From Burkholderiales bacterium (lineage in GTDB: Bacteria; Pseudomonadota; Gammaproteobacteria; Burkholderiales; Burkholderiaceae_D), in the NCBI GenBank assembly GCA_016196925.1, contig JACPWS010000021.1:1-64000 (forward strand): a DNA stretch of 64,000 nucleotides. Reading direction: 5' to 3'. A model generated the notes under the pieces. It worked only from the letters and a program-made list of their open reading frames with translations, did not search any database and had not been told where the DNA came from. This document shows positions 44,645 to 54,401 of this stretch, in pieces; position 1 is the stretch's first letter; every line of letters starts with the position of its first letter. Made by a program: the position numbers and the translations under genes.

Positions 44645-46023
44645 AGCATAAAGTCAAGCATATCCATTTCGTAGGAATTGGCGGAAGCGGCATGAGCGGC
44701 ATCGCCGAAGTCTTGCTGAATCTCGGCTATACCATTTCCGGTTCCGATCTCGCCAGCAATGCCGCTTCCCAGCGTCTGGCCGGCTTGGGCGCCAAAGTGG
44801 CGGTCGGGCATGCCGCAGAAAACATAGAGGACGCGGATGCGGTGGTGACGTCCACCGCAGTCAAACCGGATAATCCCGAAGTCGTCGCAGCACGCGCCAG
44901 ACACATCCCTATCGTGCCGCGTGCGCTGATGCTGGCGGAACTGATGCGCTTGAAGAGCGGGATCGCGATTGCCGGCACCCACGGCAAGACCACCACCACC
45001 AGCCTGGTCGCGAGCGTGCTGGCGCAGGGCGGCTTCGACCCCACCTTCGTGATCGGCGGCCGCCTGAACAGCGCCGGCGCCAACGCCAAGCTCGGCAGCG
45101 GCGACTTCATCGTGGCCGAAGCCGATGAATCGGATGCGTCTTTCCTGAATCTGCTGCCGGTGATCGAGGTGATCACCAATATCGACGCCGACCATATGGA
45201 AACCTATGGTCACGATTTTGCCAAACTGAAGCAAGCCTTTATCGAGTTCACCCAGCGCCTGCCGTTTTACGGCGTAGCCGTGCTGTGCCTGGACGATGTG
45301 CATGTGCGTGAAATTATGCCTTTCGTTTCCAAGCCTATCGTGACTTATGGTTTTCACGAAGACGCCGAAGTGCGCGCAGTGAACGCCTATGCTGCTGAAG
45401 GCAAGATGCATTTCACGGTGGTGCAGCAAGATTACCCCGACATGCAAGTCAGCCTGAATCAGCCCGGCATGCACAATGTGCAAAATGCCTGCGCCGCGAT
45501 CGCGATTGCGCGCGAAGTGGGCGTAGCGGATGAAGCTACCCAAAAAGCCCTGAGCGAATTCAACGGCGTCGGCCGCCGCTTCACGCGTTACGGCGAAATC
45601 GCGCTGGCCGCCGGCGGCAGCTTTGCGCTGGTCGATGATTACGGCCATCACCCGGTCGAAATGGCGGCGACGCTGGCCGCCGCGCGCGGCGCCTATCCGG
45701 GGCGGCGTCTGGTGCTGGCGTTCCAGCCGCATCGGTATACCCGCACCCGCGATCTGTTCGAAGATTTCGTCAAGGTCATGTCGTCGGCCGATGCGGTGGT
45801 GTTGGCGGAAGTGTATGCGGCCGGCGAGACTGCGATAGTCGCGGCCGATGGTCGTGCATTGACCCGCGCCCTGCGTGTGGGCGGCAAGGTGGAACCGGTA
45901 TTCGTGGAGGATATCCAGGAGATGCCGGAGAGTTTGCTGCATGTGTTAAAAGACGGCGACGTGCTGATCGTCATGGGCGCCGGTTCCATCAGCGCGGTGC
46001 CGGCAAAACTGGCGCAGGCATAG
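44641..46023 (+). CDS. murC: UDP-N-acetylmuramate--L-alanine ligase
   Basis: The 460-residue ligase adds L-alanine to UDP-MurNAc, the first step of the peptide stem. The dinucleotide-like start is [18 protein letters not shown], the P-loop [11 protein letters not shown] (about residue 110), and DDYGHHPVE is the later family motif. The start follows the 37-codon ORF; the ribosome-binding site directly before it (GTGAG) is weak, so translation may depend on coupling. Confidence 0.96.
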   Translation: MKHKVKHIHFVGIGGSGMSGIAEVLLNLGYTISGSDLASNAASQRLAGLGAKVAVGHAAENIEDADAVVTSTAVKPDNPEVVAARARHIPIVPRALMLAELMRLKSGIAIAGTHGKTTTTSLVASVLAQGGFDPTFVIGGRLNSAGANAKLGSGDFIVAEADESDASFLNLLPVIEVITNIDADHMETYGHDFAKLKQAFIEFTQRLPFYGVAVLCLDDVHVREIMPFVSKPIVTYGFHEDAEVRAVNAYAAEGKMHFTVVQQDYPDMQVSLNQPGMHNVQNACAAIAIAREVGVADEATQKALSEFNGVGRRFTRYGEIALAAGGSFALVDDYGHHPVEMAATLAAARGAYPGRRLVLAFQPHRYTRTRDLFEDFVKVMSSADAVVLAEVYAAGETAIVAADGRALTRALRVGGKVEPVFVEDIQEMPESLLHVLKDGDVLIVMGAGSISAVPAKLAQA

Positions 46024-46055
46024 TGATAGTTGATTGACTGAGTGATTAAATCATC

Positions 46056-47018
46056 ATGAGTGAAATGAATAACAAAGCTTTAGGTAAAGTCGGCGTACTG
46101 TTCGGCGGACGTTCTGCTGAACACGACATTTCCATCATGTCCGGCAACGGTGTATTGGCGGCTTTGTTGAGCAAGGGCGTCGATGCGCACGCCTTCGATC
46201 CGGCCGTGCGCAGCATCGCCGAACTGGCGGCGGAAAAATTCGACCGCGTCTTCATCGCGCTGCATGGCCGCTACGGCGAAGACGGCAGCCTGCAAGGCGT
46301 GCTGGAACAATTGAATATTCCTTACACCGGCAGCGGCGTGATGGCGTCGGCGATAGCGATGGACAAGATTTTCACCAAGCGCATCTGGCAGACCCATGGC
46401 CTCAGTACACCGAAGTATGCGGTGCTGACGGCCCAGACCGCCTTGCGCCAGGTGCCGGACGAACTGGGCTTGCCGCTGATTATCAAGCCGCCGCATGAAG
46501 GCTCGACCATAGGCATCACCAAGGTCAAGGGTTATTCCGAGATGCAGGAGGCGTACGCGCTGGCGGCGCAATTCGACGAAGTAGTGCTGGCCGAAGAATT
46601 CGTCGAAGGGCGCGAACTGACCGTCGCCGTGCTCGGTCGCGGCGAACAGGCGTATGCCTTGCCGGTGATCGAGATCGTGGCGCCGGAAGGCAATTACGAC
46701 TACCAGAATAAATACTTCACCGACGACACCAGGTATCTGTGCCCGGCGCCGCTGGATGCCGCGCTGACGGCGCAGATCCAGCAAATGGCGCTGGACGCTT
46801 ATCGCGCCCTCGATTGCGAAGGCTGGGCGCGCATCGATGTCTTGCTGCGCAAGTCGGACAACCAGCCGTTTTTGCTGGAAATTAATACTTCGCCAGGCAT
46901 GACCGGCCATTCGCTGGTGCCGATGGCGGCGCGCGCAATAGGCATGAGTTATGAAGACCTGTGTCTGGAAATTTTGCAGACGGCGCGTCTGAAAATCAAG
47001 TCGGACACGCACAAGTAA
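46056..47018 (+). CDS. ddlB: D-alanine--D-alanine ligase
   Basis: The 320-residue ATP-grasp enzyme makes the D-Ala-D-Ala dipeptide used by MurF. It shows [20 protein letters not shown] (residues 10-29), [25 protein letters not shown], and the metal site [15 protein letters not shown]. It lies between murC and ftsQ as usual in the dcw cluster. Confidence 0.97.
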   Translation: MSEMNNKALGKVGVLFGGRSAEHDISIMSGNGVLAALLSKGVDAHAFDPAVRSIAELAAEKFDRVFIALHGRYGEDGSLQGVLEQLNIPYTGSGVMASAIAMDKIFTKRIWQTHGLSTPKYAVLTAQTALRQVPDELGLPLIIKPPHEGSTIGITKVKGYSEMQEAYALAAQFDEVVLAEEFVEGRELTVAVLGRGEQAYALPVIEIVAPEGNYDYQNKYFTDDTRYLCPAPLDAALTAQIQQMALDAYRALDCEGWARIDVLLRKSDNQPFLLEINTSPGMTGHSLVPMAARAIGMSYEDLCLEILQTARLKIKSDTHK

Positions 47019-47035
47019 TAAAGGATAGAACCCGG

Positions 47036-47818
47036 ATGTGGCATGACGTCAAATTGCTGAACAACACCGCCAACGCCTTGTTTGGCCTGGTGTTGCTCGC
47101 CTTGCTGGCGTCCGGCGTCTGGTGGCTGATACAGCGCCCGATGTTCACCTTAAAACTGATCAGTGTCGAAGGCGCCGACAGCGTCGTGCTCAGGCACGTG
47201 AATGCCCTGACGATACGCGATGCGGCATTGCCTAAGATTAGCGGTAATTTTTTTACGACCAATCTCGATACGGTGCGGACCGCATTTGAAACCGTACCCT
47301 GGGTGCGCAAGGCCAGCGTGCAAAGGGAATGGCCGAACCGCCTGATCGTCACGCTGGAAGAGCATACGCCGCTCGGTGCATGGGGCGAAGACGGTCGCCT
47401 GATTTCGGTGAAAGGCGATGTGTTCACCGCCAATCTGGCCGAGGCGGAAGAAGATGCGGAGCTGATCGCTTTCAGCGGTCCCGAGGGCAGCGAGAAAGAA
47501 GTGCTGGCGCGCTATCACGATTTTAAGAGCTGGTTTGTGAAAATCAGCCTGGCGCCGGAAGTGGTGCAGTATTCCAGCCGCTATGCCTGGAGCCTGAAGC
47601 TGAACAACGGCATGCGGGTCGAGCTGGGGCGGGTGCAGGATGAAACGACGCTCAAGCAGCGGGTGGATAAATTGATGGCGGTATATCCGCAACTGGTGGC
47701 AAGTTTGCAGGACAGTATTGAAAGTGTGGATATGCGGTATCCGAATGGTCTGGCGCTCAAATCGAGCAACAGCGCGATCGGCTTGAAAAAGCAAACCAAG
47801 GCAAGTGGAAAGACATGA
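47036..47818 (+). CDS. ftsQ: cell division protein FtsQ
   Basis: The 260-residue bitopic protein has a membrane segment near residues 16-36 (LFGLVLLALLASGVWWLI), then the POTRA domain (FTLKLISVEGADSVVLRHVN) and the beta domain. It joins FtsL and FtsB to control septal synthesis. ATG 47036, after AAAGGATAG, is chosen rather than the longer frame that begins inside ddlB. ATGA overlap with ftsA. Confidence 0.93.
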   Translation: MWHDVKLLNNTANALFGLVLLALLASGVWWLIQRPMFTLKLISVEGADSVVLRHVNALTIRDAALPKISGNFFTTNLDTVRTAFETVPWVRKASVQREWPNRLIVTLEEHTPLGAWGEDGRLISVKGDVFTANLAEAEEDAELIAFSGPEGSEKEVLARYHDFKSWFVKISLAPEVVQYSSRYAWSLKLNNGMRVELGRVQDETTLKQRVDKLMAVYPQLVASLQDSIESVDMRYPNGLALKSSNSAIGLKKQTKASGKT

Positions 47819-49047
47819 CAAAAGACGCAAAAAATCTGATCGTTGGTCTCGATATCGGCACCTCAAAAATCGTGGCGGTGGTGGCGGAAGTCATGCCGGA
47901 CGGCCGGCATGAAGTCATCGGTCTGGGCCAGCATGAATCCAAGGGCTTGAAAAAAGGCGTGGTGGTGAATATCGAAGCCACCGTGGAATCTATCCAGCGC
48001 GCGCTGGAAGAAGCCGAGCTGATGGCCGATTGCAAGATCCGTCATGTCTACACCGGCATCGCCGGCAGCCATATCCGCAGCTTTAATTCCAGCGGTATGG
48101 TGGCGATCAAGGATAAGGAAGTCACCGCGGCCGACGTTTCGCGCGTGATAGAAACTGCGAAGGCCGTCAATATCCCGACCGACCAGCAGTTGCTGCACAC
48201 CTTGCCGCAGGAATTCATCGTCGACAGCCAGGACGATGTGCGCGAGCCGATAGGCATGAGCGGCATCCGTCTCGAAGTCAAAGTCCACATCGTGACCGGC
48301 GCGGTGTCGGCGGTGCAGAACATCGTCAAGTGCGTGCGCCGTTGCGGCCTGGAAGTGTCCGATCTGATCCTGCAACCGATGGCCTCGGCCGAAGCGGTGC
48401 TGACCAAGGATGAAAAGGAACTCGGCGTGGTGTTGATCGACATTGGCGGCGGCACCACCGACGTCGCTGTGTTTTCCGAAGGGGCGATCCGCCACACTGC
48501 GGTGATCCCGATTGCCGGCGACCAGATCACCAACGATATTGCGATGGCTTTGCGCACGCCGACGTCGGAAGCGGAAGAAATCAAGATCCGTTTCGGCGTC
48601 GCCAAGCAGGTGCTGGCCGATCCCGGCGATACGCTGGAAGTGCCGGGCCTCGGCGACCGCGGCCCGCGCTCCTTGTCGCGTCAGGCGCTGGCAGCCGTGA
48701 TCGAGCCGCGCGTGGAAGAATTGTTCGCACTGGTGCATCAGGTGGTGCGCGAATCCGGTTACGAAGATGTACTGTCTTCCGGCATCGTACTGACCGGCGG
48801 TTCGGCCGCCATGCCGGGCATGGTCGAGATGGCGGAAGACATCTTTCTGAAACCGACCCGACTGGGCATGCCGGGCTATAGCGGGCAGCTGGCAGACGTG
48901 GTGCGCAGCCCGCGTTATGCCACGGTTTTAGGTTTGTTGTTGGAGGCGAAGAAGCAGTATTTGCGCGGTCATCTGGTCACGCGGCAGGAAGGTTCGGCCA
49001 AAGCGGTCTGGCAGCGCATGAAAGAGTGGTTTTTGGGGAATTTTTAG
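47815..49047 (+). CDS. ftsA: cell division protein FtsA
   Basis: The 410-residue actin-like ATPase tethers FtsZ to the membrane. ATP-site motifs: VGLDIGTSKIVAVV (residues 9-22), VLIDIGGGTTDVAVF (about 203-217) and SGIVLTGGSAAMPGM. The C-terminal amphipathic helix (WQRMKEWFLGNF) is the membrane anchor. Overlaps ftsQ by four bases. Confidence 0.97.
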   Translation: MTKDAKNLIVGLDIGTSKIVAVVAEVMPDGRHEVIGLGQHESKGLKKGVVVNIEATVESIQRALEEAELMADCKIRHVYTGIAGSHIRSFNSSGMVAIKDKEVTAADVSRVIETAKAVNIPTDQQLLHTLPQEFIVDSQDDVREPIGMSGIRLEVKVHIVTGAVSAVQNIVKCVRRCGLEVSDLILQPMASAEAVLTKDEKELGVVLIDIGGGTTDVAVFSEGAIRHTAVIPIAGDQITNDIAMALRTPTSEAEEIKIRFGVAKQVLADPGDTLEVPGLGDRGPRSLSRQALAAVIEPRVEELFALVHQVVRESGYEDVLSSGIVLTGGSAAMPGMVEMAEDIFLKPTRLGMPGYSGQLADVVRSPRYATVLGLLLEAKKQYLRGHLVTRQEGSAKAVWQRMKEWFLGNF

Positions 49048-49082
49048 TCGGTTTTTTGTAGTGTAAATTGGTGTAGTCATTT

Positions 49083-49152
49083 TATAATATTGCAGTCTAC
49101 AGTTTTCAGCCGCTAGGTGTCACATAGGGTGAGATTTAGCGACTGAAAACTG
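49083..49152 (+). promoter_or_regulatory. ftsZ upstream region: -10 box and leader hairpin
   Basis: TATAAT at 49083-49088 may be an ftsZ promoter -10 box; its -35 is weak. The following leader forms a strong hairpin: CAGTTTTCAG (49100-49109) with CTGAAAACTG (49143-49152), extended by GCTA with TAGC after one mismatch. The ftsZ ribosome-binding site (GGAGGAG) starts eight bases later, so the stem may affect translation. Confidence 0.5.
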
Positions 49153-49168
49153 CCTACCTGGAGGAGTC

Positions 49169-50365
49169 ATGATGGAGTTCGATATGGTTGATAACGCCAC
49201 ACAAGGCACCGTGATCAAGGTTGTCGGCGTAGGTGGCGCAGGCGGTAATGCAGTTCAGCACATGATTAACAAAGGTGTGTCCGGTGTCGAGTTCATCGCC
49301 GCCAACACCGATGCGCAAGCGCTGACACAATCCAAGGCGCATAACGTGATACAGATCGGCGAAACCGGCCTCGGCGCTGGCATGAAACCGGATGTCGGCC
49401 GCCAGCTGGCGGAAGATTCGCGCGCCCGCATCGAAGATGCCTTGCGCGGTTCGCACATGGTGTTCATCGCGGCCGGCATGGGCGGCGGCACCGGCACCGG
49501 CGCCGCGCCGGTAGTGGCGCAAGTCGCCAAAGAACTCGGCGCGCTGACCGTGGCCGTGGTCTCCAAGCCGTTTTCTTACGAAGGCAAGAAATGCATGGAC
49601 ATCGCCGACGAAGGCCTGGAAGCCTTGTCGCAGCATGTCGATTCGCTGATCATCATCCTCAATGAAAAGCTGGAAGAGATTTACGAAGACGACAGCATGA
49701 TCGAGTGGCTGCAACACGCCGACGACGTGCTGAACAACGCCGTGGCCGGTATCGCCGAAATCATCAATGTGCCCGGCCATATCAACGTCGACTTCAACGA
49801 CGTGAAAACCATCATGGGCGAGCAGGGCAAGGCGATGATGGGCACCGCCACCGCTTCCGGCCTCGACCGCGCCCGTATCGCCGCCGAGCAAGCGGTCGCT
49901 TCGCCGCTGCTGGATGGTATCGATTTGTCCGGCGCGCGCGGCGTGCTGGTCAACGTCACCGCCAGCCGCAGCCTGAAAGGTAAAGAGATCAAGGAAGTCA
50001 TGGCGGCGGTGCGCGCGTTTGCCGCACCCGACGCCTCGATCGCGCAAGGTATCGCTTACGATGACAGCATGGGCGACGATATCCGCGTGACCGTGGTGGC
50101 CACCGGCCTCGGCCGCGGCAAGAAAAACATCCAGCTGGTGCAGACGCCGATGCTGCGCACCGGCACCCACAACGAACCGGTGATGGCGACGCCGGTGATG
50201 GCTTCGGCTGGCATCAGCAGCGGCATGGCGACGCCGGCTTTCGACGGCCTCAGCAAGCCCGCCGTCTGGCGCCGCGAATCGGCTTCCGATACCGTGCGCG
50301 CGCTGGAAAAGAATGGCATGGAGACCTACGACATTCCGGCTTTCCTGCGCAAGCAAGCCGACTGA
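49169..50365 (+). CDS. ftsZ: cell division protein FtsZ
   Basis: The 398-residue tubulin-like GTPase forms the division ring. The GTP loop GGGTGTGAAPV (about residues 108-118) and VVGVGGAGGNAV are intact, and the C-terminal peptide YDIPAFLRKQAD binds FtsA. ATG 49169 and 49172 are both possible; GGAGGAG precedes. A terminator follows 20 bases after the stop and ends the dcw cluster. Confidence 0.98.
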   Translation: MMEFDMVDNATQGTVIKVVGVGGAGGNAVQHMINKGVSGVEFIAANTDAQALTQSKAHNVIQIGETGLGAGMKPDVGRQLAEDSRARIEDALRGSHMVFIAAGMGGGTGTGAAPVVAQVAKELGALTVAVVSKPFSYEGKKCMDIADEGLEALSQHVDSLIIILNEKLEEIYEDDSMIEWLQHADDVLNNAVAGIAEIINVPGHINVDFNDVKTIMGEQGKAMMGTATASGLDRARIAAEQAVASPLLDGIDLSGARGVLVNVTASRSLKGKEIKEVMAAVRAFAAPDASIAQGIAYDDSMGDDIRVTVVATGLGRGKKNIQLVQTPMLRTGTHNEPVMATPVMASAGISSGMATPAFDGLSKPAVWRRESASDTVRALEKNGMETYDIPAFLRKQAD

Positions 50366-50384
50366 TCTGTCGCCCGCCATCTTT

Positions 50385-50419
50385 AAAAACGCCAGCCTCG
50401 CAAGACGCTGGCGTTTTTC
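50385..50419 (+). terminator. dcw cluster terminator
   Basis: AAAAACGCCAGC (50385-50396) pairs with GCTGGCGTTTTT (50407-50418). Confidence 0.9.
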
Positions 50420-50561
50420 TTGGGCGTTAAAACTCCGACCTCAGCAGGAAATGACAGACTCGGGCATACTTGCGCACGGCCCCTTGCCGCGACCGCCTGC
50501 CCAGGCAGGCTCGCGTTGTGGCGACGGCGGCGTAACGATTATTCCAACAAGGAGCAAAAAC

Positions 50562-51068
50562 ATGACTATCAAGATAGGCGATCAATTACCCGCGGGCAGC
50601 CTGGCAGAATTTATCGAAGTGGAATCCGCCGGCTGCGCACTGGGCCCGAATACTTTTCAGGTGGCGGACCTGGCAAAAGGCAAAACCATCGCGATTTTCG
50701 GTTTGCCCGGCGCTTACACGCCGACTTGCTCGGCGCAACACGTGCCCGGCTATGTGGCGCATGCGGCCGAGTTGAAAGCCAAGGGCGTCGATGAAATCTG
50801 GTGCATTTCGGTGAACGATGCCTTCGTGATGGGCGCCTGGGGCCGCGATCAGAAAGCCGCCGGCATCGTGCGCATGATGGCCGACGGCAATGCCGATTTC
50901 AGCAAGGCTCTGGGCCTGGACGCCGACTTCAGCAAGCACGGCATGGGCACGCGTTCGCAGCGTTATTCCATGCTGGCGGTGGATGGCGTCGTCAAGCAAT
51001 TGAACGTGGAACAGGGCGGCAAGTTTGAAGTGTCGAACGCGGAAACCATGCTGGCCCAGCTCGCATAA
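50562..51068 (+). CDS. peroxiredoxin (Prx5 type)
   Basis: The 168-residue thiol peroxidase reduces hydroperoxides. The peroxidatic cysteine lies in GAYTPTCSAQHVPGY (Cys near residue 50), the Prx5 form of the PxxxTxxC motif. No second conserved cysteine is obvious except near the N-terminus (SAGCALG), so it may use glutathione or glutaredoxin. AAGGAGC precedes ATG 50562; the longer frame from 50313 lies in ftsZ and the terminator. Flanked by terminators, so monocistronic. Confidence 0.92.
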   Translation: MTIKIGDQLPAGSLAEFIEVESAGCALGPNTFQVADLAKGKTIAIFGLPGAYTPTCSAQHVPGYVAHAAELKAKGVDEIWCISVNDAFVMGAWGRDQKAAGIVRMMADGNADFSKALGLDADFSKHGMGTRSQRYSMLAVDGVVKQLNVEQGGKFEVSNAETMLAQLA

Positions 51069-51090
51069 CGCTGCCGTAAATAAAAAGAAG

Positions 51091-51123
51091 CGACGCCCGG
51101 CGTAATGCGGGCGTCGTTTTTTT
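51091..51123 (+). terminator. terminator after the peroxiredoxin gene
   Basis: CGACGCCCG (51091-51099) pairs with CGGGCGTCG (51108-51116), followed by seven T. It also covers the end of the convergent GNAT gene. Confidence 0.88.
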
Positions 51124-51628
51124 ACGCTAAACCTTTGCGCATGACGTGCGACAGTGCGCTAAATCCAAGGTGTTCATAAAATGCCAGCGCATCGCGATTG
51201 AAGTCCATGACCGCCAACTGAACTTCCATTGCGCCGTGCTCTCGTCCCCAGCTCGTTGCCGCTTCCATCAACAGCTTCCCTACGCCGCGTTGCCAATGTT
51301 TTTCCGCAACGACGATAGTGCCGATGCGGCAGATTCTACGCGGGTTCAGGAATGGCAGTTCTGTGTTCTCCATCCATTTGCAGCTGATGAAGCCGAGAAT
51401 GTCTTCACTTTCGCAGGCGACCAGCAGCGCGCCATTTTCAGTTTCGAGCACTGCTTGTAAATAGCTACGTTGACGCTCCGGTTCGACTTTGGCAGCAAAG
51501 ATTTCGGGCAGATGTTGATGATGCTGCTGATCGATTTGCGCTTCGAGCTGGCAGATGCTGTCGAGATCCGATATGGCCGCTACGCGAACCAGAATTTTGT
51601 CGTTTGAATTCTTGATTTTGTGCCTCAC
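51122..51628 (-). CDS. GNAT family N-acetyltransferase
   Basis: The 168-residue protein has the GNAT fold: [19 protein letters not shown] at the start, the acetyl-CoA loop region [21 protein letters not shown] (about residues 105-125) and [18 protein letters not shown]. The acceptor substrate is unknown. The start is GTG at 51628; no clear ribosome-binding site is visible. It is divergent from lpxC with 41 bases between. Confidence 0.85.
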   Translation of the reverse strand: MRHKIKNSNDKILVRVAAISDLDSICQLEAQIDQQHHQHLPEIFAAKVEPERQRSYLQAVLETENGALLVACESEDILGFISCKWMENTELPFLNPRRICRIGTIVVAEKHWQRGVGKLLMEAATSWGREHGAMEVQLAVMDFNRDALAFYEHLGFSALSHVMRKGLA

Positions 51629-51669
51629 TGAGATCGAATCGATTTGAGACGAAACTATATAATAGCGTC

Positions 51670-52605
51670 ATGTTAAAACAAAGAACCATCAAGCAGCAGG
51701 TCAAAACTATCGGCGTCGGCGTGCATTCCGGCACCAAAGTCGACCTGATCCTGCGCCCGGCCCCGATAGACGCCGGCATCGTGTTTACCCGCATCGACCT
51801 TGATCCGCCGGTAGTGTTTCCGGCCCAGGCCATGAATGTCGGCGACACGCGCATGGCGTCCACCCTGAGCAATGGCGCGGCGAAAGTGTCAACGGTCGAG
51901 CATTTAATGTCGGCGTGCGCCGGTCTGGGCATCGATAATTTATACATCGACGTCAGCGCCGAAGAAATCCCTATCATGGATGGCTCGGCCTCGTCTTTCG
52001 TCTATCTGCTGCAGCAGGCGGGGATGCAAGAACAGGAAGCGCCGCGCAAATTCATCCGCGTGCTGAAGCCTGTGGAAATCCGCGAAGGCTCGGGCAAGTC
52101 CGAGAAATGGGCGCGACTGGAGCCGTACGACGGCTTCAAGCTGAATTTCTTCATCGAATTCAACCACCCGGCGGTGGATGGCACGACCCAGACCGCGGAA
52201 GTGGATTTTGCCAAAGTCTCTTACGTGAAAGACGTGGCGCGCGCCCGTACTTTCGGCTTCATGCAAGATGTGGAAACCTTGCGCGGCATCGGCCTGGCGC
52301 GCGGCGGCTCTATGGAAAACGCGATCGTGATGGATGAATACCGTATTCTGAACGCCGACGGCCTGCGCTTCGACGACGAATTCGTGCGCCACAAAATCCT
52401 CGATGCGATCGGCGACCTCTACCTGATCGGCCACCCCTTGTTGGCCAGCTATACCGCCCATAAATCGGGGCATGGCTTGAATAACCAATTGTTGCGCGCC
52501 TTGCTGGCGCAACCGGACGCCTACCAGATCGTCAGCTTCGACGACGCCGCTGCGGCACCGCTGGCCTACGCCGGGCTAGACGCGCGCGAATGGGCGTTTA
52601 TTTGA
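51670..52605 (+). CDS. lpxC: UDP-3-O-acyl-N-acetylglucosamine deacetylase
   Basis: The 311-residue zinc enzyme catalyses the committed step of lipid A synthesis. Zinc ligands lie in STVEHLMSA (His near residue 78) and in the [12 protein letters not shown] region; the catalytic [17 protein letters not shown] is present. Its place after ftsZ and a peroxiredoxin gene is typical of Burkholderiales. TATAAT at 51658-51663 is close to the start and may be a -10 box for a transcript with a short leader. Confidence 0.97.
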   Translation: MLKQRTIKQQVKTIGVGVHSGTKVDLILRPAPIDAGIVFTRIDLDPPVVFPAQAMNVGDTRMASTLSNGAAKVSTVEHLMSACAGLGIDNLYIDVSAEEIPIMDGSASSFVYLLQQAGMQEQEAPRKFIRVLKPVEIREGSGKSEKWARLEPYDGFKLNFFIEFNHPAVDGTTQTAEVDFAKVSYVKDVARARTFGFMQDVETLRGIGLARGGSMENAIVMDEYRILNADGLRFDDEFVRHKILDAIGDLYLIGHPLLASYTAHKSGHGLNNQLLRALLAQPDAYQIVSFDDAAAAPLAYAGLDAREWAFI

Positions 52606-52610
52606 TGTTT

Positions 52611-52692
52611 TATGGGGAGTATATGCCAGAAACGCGCTGTCATCAGCATATTTAAAGGCAGCTTTAGATATACTCCCCTCCAGTATATATCC
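52611..52692. repeat. ATACT-N7-AGTAT repeat element, copy B
   Basis: The half GGGGAGTATAT (52614-52624) pairs with ATATACTCCCC (52668-52678). The latter begins the dyad ATATACT-CCCCTCC-AGTATAT. CGCGCTGTCATCAGC (52633-52647) and AAAGGC match copy A at 9571-9651 in the opposite orientation. It lies between the convergent lpxC and dciA genes, where no promoter is expected. Confidence 0.5.
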
Positions 52693-52702
52693 TTGCGGCG
52701 CG

Positions 52703-53206
52703 CTAGCCGGGGCCTTGATGACGCCTGACCAGGCGCTGCAGGGCGGCGCGTAAAGCGGCGTTTTGCGGCGTATCTTCCAGCGTGTGTTCCAGCGTATCGA
52801 AGGCTTGCAGGGCGCGGCCGGGTAGCGCCAGTTGCTTTTCCGGCGCCGCTTTCTCCACGGTCCGCCTGACTTGTACTTTGATACGGATTGCGTTAATCTG
52901 CCATCCCCGTTCTTGCAAATTTTCTTGCAATTTTGGACATTGCTGCTTGAGCTTGGTGGCTAAGGCAGCGTTGGGCGCCGATAGCGTCAGTTGTCCTTCC
53001 GCCAGTTGCATGACTTCACACGATGCGAAGATCGGCGGCAGTATCGCCCCGCAATCTTTTTGCAGCTTAGCGTTGCGCCTGAGGGTAGGCAGTAAGGGCG
53101 AAATTTTGTCGTTGCTGCTCAAAAAAGCGGCGATGCCGGTGGCGCCTGGCGGCTTGCGGCCGCGCTTGATGTTGATACGATACGGAGGGGATGACGATGT
53201 TGACAT
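52703..53206 (-). CDS. dciA: DciA-like protein (DUF721)
   Basis: The 167-residue protein has the DUF721 domain in its middle part (LPPIFASCEVMQLAEGQLTLSAPNAALATKLKQQCPKLQENLQERGW), a KH-like fold. DciA loads the replicative helicase in bacteria that lack DnaC. The N-terminus is basic. ATG 53206 is chosen; the much longer open frame upstream is antisense to the M23 gene. Convergent with lpxC and divergent from the M23 peptidase gene, a common layout in this order. Confidence 0.85.
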   Translation of the reverse strand: MSTSSSPPYRINIKRGRKPPGATGIAAFLSSNDKISPLLPTLRRNAKLQKDCGAILPPIFASCEVMQLAEGQLTLSAPNAALATKLKQQCPKLQENLQERGWQINAIRIKVQVRRTVEKAAPEKQLALPGRALQAFDTLEHTLEDTPQNAALRAALQRLVRRHQGPG

Positions 53207-53284
53207 GCCTAGCACCTTACCACAAACAGCGTAGACAGACAGCGGCCCGGCTGCCCATTTGCCTGCCTTAGCCGGAGCTTTTCG

Positions 53285-54232
53285 ATGCAAATTATTTTGA
53301 TGCATACGCGGTTTACCCAGGCCAAATCGGTGACGTTGTCGTCGCGCCACGTGATACTCGGCGCGCTCTGCTTCCTGACCATCATCACCGTCTGCGCCGC
53401 CATGATGGCGGCCCTGACCTTGCGCCTGGCCAGCGCCGATCTGCCCTTGTTGCGCGATCTGGTGCCGGCGGCGGCGGCCAGCCCTGTCGCCAAGGACCGT
53501 TACCTGAAGGAAAACCTGGCGGCGATGGCCGTCAAGCTCGGTGAAATGCAGGCGCAACTGATACGCCTCGATGCGCTGGGCGAGCGGGTGCAGGGCCTGG
53601 CCGGCGTCAAGCCGGAAGAATTCAATTTCAAGGAATTGCCGGCGCGCGGCGGACCGGAAGTGGCTAGCGCACCGGCGCATGAGCTGAACATGGCGGAATT
53701 CCAGGCCGCGCTCGATGCGATGGCGAAGGGCGTGGAGCAGCGCTCGGACTATATGAATGTGGTGGAAACCAAGTTGATGGGTTTCAAGCTGCAATCGAAA
53801 CTGTTGCCGACCATACAGCCGGTCAACGTCAGCTATAACGCTTCCGGCTTCGGCTGGCGACTCGATCCGTTTTCCGGGCGCAGCGCGTTCCACGAAGGCA
53901 TAGACTTTCCCGGCGCTACCGGCACGCCTATCGTGGCGGCGGCCGGCGGCGTCGTGGTTGCGGCGGAATTCCATCCGCAATTCGGCAATATGCTGGAAAT
54001 CGACCACGGCGGCGAAATCATGACGCGCTATGCACACACGTCGCGCATCTACGTGAAAGTCGGCGACATCGTCAAACGCGGCCAGCACGTGGCCGATATC
54101 GGTTCCACCGGGCGCTCCACCGGGGCTCACCTGCATTTCGAGGTGCATGTCAAAGGCGTGCCGCAAAATCCGCACAAGTTCCTGTCGGCCGGCGCCAATC
54201 AAGCCAATCTGGCAAGTTTGAGTCAAAAATAG
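53285..54232 (+). CDS. M23 family metallopeptidase
   Basis: The 315-residue protein has an N-terminal membrane segment (VILGALCFLTIITVCAAMMAALTL, about residues 23-46), a coiled region and a C-terminal LytM domain with HEGIDFPG (HxxxD zinc motif) and GAHLHFEVH. It is probably an envelope peptidoglycan endopeptidase. The MQIILMHTRFTQAKSVTLS start is typical of the betaproteobacterial group found upstream of secA. Confidence 0.9.
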   Translation: MQIILMHTRFTQAKSVTLSSRHVILGALCFLTIITVCAAMMAALTLRLASADLPLLRDLVPAAAASPVAKDRYLKENLAAMAVKLGEMQAQLIRLDALGERVQGLAGVKPEEFNFKELPARGGPEVASAPAHELNMAEFQAALDAMAKGVEQRSDYMNVVETKLMGFKLQSKLLPTIQPVNVSYNASGFGWRLDPFSGRSAFHEGIDFPGATGTPIVAAAGGVVVAAEFHPQFGNMLEIDHGGEIMTRYAHTSRIYVKVGDIVKRGQHVADIGSTGRSTGAHLHFEVHVKGVPQNPHKFLSAGANQANLASLSQK

Positions 54233-54401
54233 GCTTGAGTTTGCGCATTTAGTCTCCAATTCCCTCCTTGCTTGCCGCGATTGCCCAGTGTTTACTGGTC
54301 AAGCCGGCATCGCATGGTAAAATCGCGAGTTAGCCTATAGTTGCTGTGCGATTAAGTTTTTTGCCGCAGCCCTTTTAAGAATTTAACTTTCCGTTCATAG
54401 C

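Noticed and set aside
51644-51663. Sigma-70 promoter TTGAGA/TATAAT before lpxC
   Set aside because: The two hexamers are only eight bases apart; only the -10 box is credible.
53207-54259. N-terminal extension of the dciA frame to 518 codons
   Set aside because: The extension is antisense to the M23 peptidase gene and has no domain; the DUF721 part begins at 53206.
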